64,000 bases of DNA. Origin: Hofstenia miamia. Taxonomy: Eukaryota; Xenacoelomorpha; Acoela. Of this stretch, positions 57,575 through 64,000 are shown one piece after another. The position numbers and the translations under genes are program-made. How positions within the stretch are numbered: position 1 is the first letter of the stretch; every line of letters begins with the position of its first letter. Below the pieces are notes generated by a model. It had not been told where the DNA came from, did no database searches, and saw only the letters and a program-made list of their open reading frames with translations. The DNA lies in NCBI GenBank assembly GCA_004352715.1, contig SCFE01000013.1:285999-349998 (forward strand), given 5' to 3'.

Positions 57575-58260
57575 CTACCATAGGGAATTGGAAAGTAAGT
57601 GTTTGTGAGACCTTGATATGTTTTCTTCTGAAATTTGTAGCTCTGAGGACGTACATTCCACATCAAGCACAAGTTGAGAGTGAGGTTTCTTTAAAATCAT
57701 GATTTGTTTTTCATCCAAGTTTCTGAAAATAAAATTTTGATAAGAGCTAGGGAAATGGTTTCTTTCATTGCAGAAAATTAACAAGGAACTATAGTTGGTT
57801 CTGTTGGTTCCACAACAGTAACTCTCATAAGGTAATTAGTGTGTCTACTCAAAGTTTTTCAATGTTGTTGAAGTCAATTTGTTGTTGATGACATTGTGGT
57901 AACTGTAAATGCATTTAGGTTAGAAATAATTCCAGCATTTGCAGCTCAGAGATTGAACTGTTGTTCATGTTTGATTATTTCAATAGGAATTCTTTCTCTT
58001 CTGTCTTTTTGTATTTGATGGATGATTGTATCTTACTATAAGAGCGCTCAGGATAGTGTGTATTGTGGTAGTTGTAGAGTATTTCATGTTTTATAACTAA
58101 TAGGCAACATTGAGATTTTTCATAGTAAGCATTGGCAGAATTTGGAATTTGTTGCTGTAGGTGATTGGTTGACAGAGGAAAAAATTCATCTGTAAGTGTT
58201 GTGAATTTTGTCTCACTGCTAGTTCCCCACATGTACTTTTGTATATGATCAGATGCAACA
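57575..58260 (-). pseudogene. ORF3-family relic, partial
   Basis: The minus strand reads HIQKYMWGTSSETKFTTL and FFPLSTNHLQQQ (58260-57975), then in 57784-57575 LVLDVECTSSELQIS. These match KKYMWGATFETQ of element A and LSLDVECTSAKFFI at 59703-61490, in the right order. Stops and frameshifts lie between. It could be a partial duplicate of the relic at 59703. Confidence 0.55.
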
Positions 58261-59702
58261 TGGACATCTTGAGATTGTGAGTTTATTACTAATTAGTGTA
58301 ATCAGTAAAGTTCCCAATGGCATTTCATGGGTAATGATATGACTATAGTACTTCTCAAATGTGGTAAACCTAAGTGATAATTAAAATAACCTATGCTCCA
58401 TGCATTCCTTACCTAGTGCAATTTAGGTGAAATTATTAATAACAATTTTAATAATGAATGACAAGGAGTATGAACAACCTAGCTGTACAAATTAGAAAAA
58501 CATAATTTAATAAAATTAAAAACAAGAAAAAATAAAAGTAAAACATATTTACTGAGGATATATTGAAGTAGAAGTAAAATGAACAAAACCTTGATATATA
58601 TATACAAAATTATCCAGTATCTGTAAACAAAAGTATATCATGAAAATATAGGTATATACATGGCAGGTACAAAATTGGTTTCTACTTTGATTTTACCACA
58701 TTTTAAAATTAGCAGAAATTCAAACTAAAATATAAATATCACCATTTTCACTTTGCCAAATCACAATTGGAAATAATTCATAATAATAAAATTGAAATGT
58801 TAATTAAATGAAATAATGAAAGTTCCAAGCACATAGAAATGTCATTATGCCACACTAAGATATGAATTTTATAACAATGATTATATTATAATTCATTATT
58901 AAAATATTACTATAGTAATTTATCCATTGGTTGGAAGATTTCTTTTGTAATATATATTTATGTGAATTCATATATGTGTTCTGTGTATTTAATGACACTA
59001 TTGTAGAATGCTTGACTTGTGGTAGAAGCATGTGAAGCATTCAGCAAGCATTCAATCTTTAAAAATATTAAAACAACCAATGAAACTACTAGTTATTATG
59101 GAATTCTATCTGTTGAGAAAACAAAAGCATGTTCATTCTATAGGTAACAAGTATTCAGAGAACAAGTTAATTCCAAACTTCTTCTTACAGAATCAGGCCT
59201 CTGGCCAAAGCAATGAACTATTTCCAACACCTAATTTTCAGCTCATTTTAGACTAGAGATAATACAATAATTATTATTATCAATATGGTGAGTAATAGCA
59301 GAACAAATTAACAAACAATACTGTGATGTCTGATTTTTAAATTACCCAAACAATATGGATTCCTCATACAAGTGACCAATCAAAATACAAATAGATATTA
59401 AATCATTAGTTGTACAATGACTATCATCAATTATTATTAAATCAACACAAATTATCATTTTACAACTTTGATGCAAATATACTTCAGGCCCACCCAGCTC
59501 AGACTAGAATCCATGATGCATATATCAGCTTCTTCTTCCAGAAGTTTTTGAGTTTGAGCAATGATATCAGCTGCATTGGTATCATTCCACAAAGTTGTAG
59601 AGAGCACCATGCTAGAGCAAAGTAGTGAACACATAGTCTTGAGTTTGGTTGTTGCATGATTTTTGAAAGTAATGTGTTTGTTGTGTTAGAGTCTATGTGA
59701 TA
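58261..59702. other. AT-rich region with no clear gene
   Basis: Mostly A/T-rich. The first part in minus sense (59702-59640) may be the decayed C-terminus of the relic at 59703 (TNTLLSKIMQQP, compare TLLQITQQPSNL near 13690). Confidence 0.4.
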
Positions 59703-61490
59703 TCACATGAGATTGACAAAAATTTTTATCTTTTCATTGAAGATTGATGTAAATTTGTGAGAAAGTTGTAAACCTTTAATAACAATTATAAGCGTTAATT
59801 TGGCATTGAAATCAGAATTGTGAGCTAGTGTTGTATCAATATCAGAATTTGGATATAAGTCCTGAAAAGTTGTAACAAGATTGCAAGTTTCTTTCATTTC
59901 TTTGAAAAACAATGAGATATTGTTGGTGACATCTTCTTCTGTAATTTCATTTACAGTTGTTTTTCCAGAGCATAATTTAACTTTTATTTCAGTTCAGTAG
60001 GCTACATCATAGAATTTTAAGTTTTATTTTGTAAGATTTTCCAGAGAATGTCCATACCACTAGAAAATAATGTGATTGTGGGTGTCAACATTTTTTGAGA
60101 TCACTTGTTTTGTCTGCAAGAGTTGTTTATAAATGGGTTTTGCATTACATAACAGTTGGGTTACAGTGTGGGAAGAATTAACATACAGCCTTTTGTTGTT
60201 TCCATGTTGTTTAATATTTTCCACTACTGATTTATATTTTTCCATCTTAGTGTAATTGGTTGGAGTAATCAAATTGTTGTGGTAGTTGTTGTTGTCTAGA
60301 TGTTTAATGCCATCATTAAGTAATTTCAAACCTTTCTGTGCAGGCATTTTTGCAGGTAGTTTTAGTGTTGAAGGTGGTGAACATAAATAATTCTGTGTTG
60401 ATATATTTTTGAATAATGCATTTTCTGTGAAAGCAGCTGTATTTAACCAAGCAAGTCCATAAGTGTCAGGGAAGTTATGTTGAACTTTAACTATTGTTAA
60501 CCAAAACTCATTGCTGAGGCCAGCCTTTTGTAATTGGAGTTGTGTTGGTTTTGGAATAAAGAATTTGGCAGATGTACATTCAACATCAAGACTTAATAGT
60601 TGAAGAGATTGAAGTAGAGCATCTAGTTCTTTGTTGGTAAATATTTCCATAGTGAAGTATGTTTTTAAGTTTTTGGTGTTGCATTCCATAATTGGACCAT
60701 ATTCATATTGTTGCAGAGGGGCAATTTCTTTCTGCTGAGATGGGGTGGGTATTTTTGTAATAAGGAATTTCTCATCAACTATTGATATCCATTCTTGTAA
60801 ATGGCCAATTTTTTCAAGGTTGACTTTTTCAATTTCATTTTGTAATTGTGGAGATAATGTGATTGTACTTTCTCTGAGGAGAATTTCTTCTTGTTCTAAT
60901 TTGATGCAACTTAAAGGAAAATTTTCAGTAATGATAATATTAGACAAAACGCTATTTTGTAAAAGCAATTTATTGAAGTAGATGTCTTTTTGATATTTGC
61001 AAGTGATGTAGTGTTTTTGAAGCTATTTGCAGAGTAAATCATTGTGATTATCAGCAAGCTTACATTTATATTGTTGATGTATGGTTTTTGTGTTTTTCTG
61101 TCTTCTATTGATGATGTCATCTGTAGAGAGGGGAAGTAAATCTCCAGGAAGAGTTTGATATTTCACTTGTTGCATGCCACATATACTTGTGAACATGGTC
61201 TGAAAAATTGTGATGTCATTGTAATTGATGTTAAGCTTAAAACATAGCATTGTTGTGGGAATTATGCTGGTGATATGATATTGACAGAGTAATCTTGTGA
61301 AGTACTTCTCATATTTGTAAAATATCTTTGCATTGGCTTTTAGAGGACTGGTTGCAATTGACATATCACTTAATAGACAATTTATTGCTTTTGTAGAAAT
61401 GGGGGAGTTTGCTATTTTAAAATTTGTAGCTTTTGACATGATTTGTTGTAATTTTATCAATTGGTAATGATAGAAATTCAAATTTCATTA
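59703..61490 (-). pseudogene. Long ORF3-family gene relic, one frame with few stops
   Basis: Open segments 61481-61023, 60968-60060 and 59912-59703 lie in the same frame, so nearly 600 codons are kept without a frameshift, interrupted by about four in-frame stops. Key parts: ITIFQTMFTSICGMQQVKY, FTNKELDALLQSLQLLSLDV, LQKAGLSNEFWLTIVKVQHN, FPDTYGLAWLNT, NYLCSPPSTLKLP, KMEKYKSVVENIKQ and a C-terminal FKEMKETCNLVTTFQDLYPN, LTLIIVIKGLQL. The middle matches element A's ORF3 (GLTQAFWNTI, YPTTIGLA). The C-terminal part matches only 13220-13564. No LTR, RT or integrase is attached. Function unknown; no signal peptide or clear membrane segment. Confidence 0.7.
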
Positions 61491-61659
61491 AAAATATTGA
61501 TAGAAGGAGCTTTTTCTTCTGAGAATAAAGTTTTACTAAAATTGCTGTTATCTTTTAAGTTGAATGATATCTGCATATTGGATATTGTTTATTCTAAAGA
61601 GGAGTGGTATTGTAATGACCTTGCTTAAATTTCAATGTCTGGCCATGTTTCATCTCTTA
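61491..61659 (-). other. Possible N-terminal extension of the relic
   Basis: Coding-like minus-strand sequence upstream of 61490 (for example ITAILVKLYSQKKKLLLS) but no start can be fixed. It ends where retroelement leader sequence begins. Confidence 0.3.
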
Positions 61660-61695
61660 ACCCGTTGACTTTGTTCTTAGTTGTCACTGTCGCCA
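61660..61695 (-). promoter_or_regulatory. Remnant leader and primer binding site
   Basis: The minus strand reads TGGCGACAGTGACAACTAAG next to the LTR, then about 16 bases of leader also found at 52600. It then stops abruptly. Only this stub of internal sequence is left on this side of the LTR. Confidence 0.6.
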
Positions 61696-62851
61696 TGTAA
61701 CATCCTCCACCTAGCTTATTACGCCGTGTCTAATTACTGTTAAGGAATGCTTGGTAAACTGCGGGTGAGGTGTTACCCATTTGTTGAACCATCAGACTTT
61801 CCTCTCTTATTAACTAGTTATGTTAATTAAATAATTGAGTATTAACCATCACTGTTTAGGTGACAGAGCAGTATGATGTTTCCTCTTCAGTTCTTCCATG
61901 GGCTCCTGCCCGAAGCCGATCTCCACAAGACAGCTCCCCTCCTTCTTGACCAATGATTGAGTCCACGACACCACCTCAGCTCAACTGGAATTAGTTATGT
62001 GTACCCTACGTTAGCTCGGTGTGTGCACTCAAGTAAAGTTGTAACTGACTTAAACTCAAAGTTGTAAAGTGTTTGTTGTTTTTATTTAATAAAGCAACCG
62101 GGCATTGACACTAACTGCATGTAATAAAATATTAGAATAGCCATTACCGTAAAACTATCGGCTTAATTATTCAAATAATAAGATTGCAGTTTCCTATACC
62201 TACATTTAATAGTATTACATGTAAGGTCATTTATCAAGTCAATTATAGTCGAGTCTCCTACATTTAAGAATATATAAATATCCCTAAGTGTCGACTATCC
62301 AGTCGTTTCAGGCATTGATTATTTCATACATGTATTGATCGATAGTCAGACTAGGCAAGAATCGAAAAACTCCTAACCGTAACATAGGTGCACTTTCGTG
62401 ACTGGCACAAAGACCCTAGAATCGATCCCGTGATGGATTCCAGCCACTACTTGACACAACTTGCCTAGCTGCACATTTTATTAAATAATCAAACCAGATA
62501 AGAGTAGAATGAAAATAAAATAAACTCCAAAGAATTTATTGTTCATCAAAATTCTGGTTGAATCAAAGCTATTTATAAAAATTCTACAAAAGTACCTGCT
62601 GATTTTAAATTTCAAATGATTCGTCTGCCAATATGGCTGTTCCTATGTAAGCGTTATTTCGCTCAATTTAATTTGTCAAATGTTTCTTGATCAGCTAACA
62701 AGTTTTCTTAATTTGAACAATATTAAAGCTTAGTTGCATCTTACAAAAATAACTAAGATCATTAACTAAATTTTACAATCAATTCTAATTAATATTAATC
62801 ATTCGACATTGTTCTTCACTTGCAGCTTAGTTGCTTTTGGATGATGCTACA
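61696..62851 (-). repeat. LTR of the CCTCCACCTAG subfamily
   Basis: From TGTAACATCCTCCACCTAGC to GATGCTACA (1156 bases). Its left side keeps a primer binding site of a minus-strand element; its right side is plus-strand ORF3 coding sequence. Either a near-solo LTR inserted into another copy's ORF3 or an assembly chimera. Confidence 0.82.
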
Positions 62852-64000
62852 CTACTAGATGCGGACAACCGGCCCAAAGTGAACGTACTGGTAAGTTACC
62901 CTTGAGAGTTAAACAAGACGATTGATAGACCATACATGAGAAGCACGATCCATATAACATTCAACAAGGAATTCACATTGGAAACAGTGCAAGCACTTAT
63001 GGCATATAAAGAGCAGATAGCTAAAATCCCGGAGATAAACATAGATGAAGAAAACCTTACAGTGATACACGTCCTAAGGGAAAAGGAATATACCAGGCAT
63101 CTACAGAAACAAATCGATCAAACAGTATGAATGGCGAGAGTACAACAAGTAAGAATAGTTGTCATAGCAATGAGAGAAAATCTAGAAGAACTACCGAGTT
63201 TCTTAAAAGACATGGTATTAAGAACAGAAATTTTTTTCCCATGGGAGAAGAAAGAATTGACGATCTCTGAGATAATTCGTTTTGATTTACAGATCGATTA
63301 TTGGGCGCAGATATACGGAATAATGATAGATCAGAGTATAGCAATAGATCTCTTCAAACAAACAAAAACAGCGGAAATGCTACAACAAAACGAGGGATTG
63401 GAAAAAGCTATGACATTGTTCATCAAATGCAGCATGACACAACGCCAGGAGCACTTAAAGGAAATCCAAAAAGTCTGGGCAAACATGAAATTGCAAAAGA
63501 AAACAGATGAGTCATGGCCCGAAATAAAAATAGAGGCACCAGCACAAAAATACCACAAAACTGTGGAAATGGTACTAGCAGAAATTAATAGAGCATACGA
63601 ATTAAATACAAAGAAAGACTTCCGCAAATTGATATTGCAGGAGAAAAACGCGCTGGATATTAGATACAGAATGTCCGCATGGCTGCTAGCAATATGGCTC
63701 ACAGAAGATAAGGACCTCAGGCTACCCATAACAAGAAACCAAATGGTGAAACTCACGAAAGCAAAAAAGTTCGAGATTGCGTTATCACCAATGAATACAC
63801 AAACAAAAAATTGGATACTGAAAGGCCATGTTGAAAAGACTGAATCACCCAACAAAAACGAGAAACTGATGCAGACGATAGAAAAATTAATAAGTAGGCT
63901 GATAACGAAACATCACCCAATGGGAAAAATGTCAATAGTGGAGCTGGCAAATATAACAGGAATATGCCCGAGTGAAATACAAATATTCGAGGAGCCTATG
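62852..64000 (+). pseudogene. ORF3 copy G, best-preserved, runs off the window
   Basis: The plus strand starts within the N-terminal region (LDADNRPKVNVL; the frame begins after the LTR) and continues with ITFNKEFTLETVQALMAYKE and PEINIDEENLTVIHV. One TGA lies near 62906 and another at 63128, where copy F has Arg. After that, 290 codons are open to the window end: MARVQQVRIVVIAMREN, ELTISEIIRFDLQIDYW, IKCSMTQRQEHLKEIQK, AWLLAIWLTEDKDLRLPI, NWILKGHVEK, KMSIVELANITGICPSE. It fills the parts deleted in copies A and F, so it shows the undeleted middle of ORF3. Mostly helical by eye. No envelope features. Confidence 0.78.

Overview
The window is draft-assembly DNA from an animal, most likely an AT-rich aquatic invertebrate. 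The reasons are intron-split exons of an A-kinase anchor protein 10 (AKAP10/D-AKAP2) homologue with GT/AG splice sites, CR1-like LINEs, hAT transposons, and Ty3/gypsy LTR retrotransposons with 1.1 kb LTRs. I cannot name the species. No bacterial-style genes, tRNA, rRNA or CRISPR array were seen. Five gaps of about 1 kb, one 21-N gap and two single-N joins break the assembly, so some junctions may be artefacts.

Layout. 333-11455: a Ty3/gypsy element on the minus strand (element A) with both LTRs and a 4-bp target duplication, inserted into an older plus-strand coding relic (1-332 and 11456-13870). 14419-16148: minus-strand LINE 3' ends with an attached unique block. 16149-21401: plus-strand element B. 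22402-23940: LINE ORF1 and endonuclease, minus strand. 24006-24300: start of an unidentified plus-strand ORF. 25.7-27.6 kb: hAT-like transposase relic, a hAT terminus and a LINE endonuclease fragment. 28305-28511: N-terminal AKAP10-like exon. 28.5-38 kb: mostly very AT-rich non-coding DNA with fossil transposons. 38378-41705 (possibly to 46445): further AKAP10-like exons whose introns are filled with hAT and LINE insertions. 47.8-57 kb: further LTR-element pieces (copies C, D, F, E). 57.6-61.5 kb: minus-strand relics of the same coding family as at 11456-13870. 61.7-64 kb: an LTR, then a plus-strand open reading frame of that family.

The LTR elements encode, in order, Gag (coiled coil, capsid-like region, CCHC zinc knuckle), protease, reverse transcriptase, RNase H, integrase, and then an extra ORF (called ORF3 here) between integrase and the 3' LTR. 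ORF3 does not look like an envelope gene. It matches, piece by piece, two longer copies at 11456-13870 (+) and 59703-61490 (-) that have no LTRs of their own and extend beyond the point where element A's ORF3 stops inside its LTR. The simplest reading is that this retrotransposon lineage carries a C-terminally truncated copy of a longer gene family that also exists alone. This is the most interesting signal in the window. Nearly all copies carry stops, frameshifts or deletions, so nothing here is demonstrably active.
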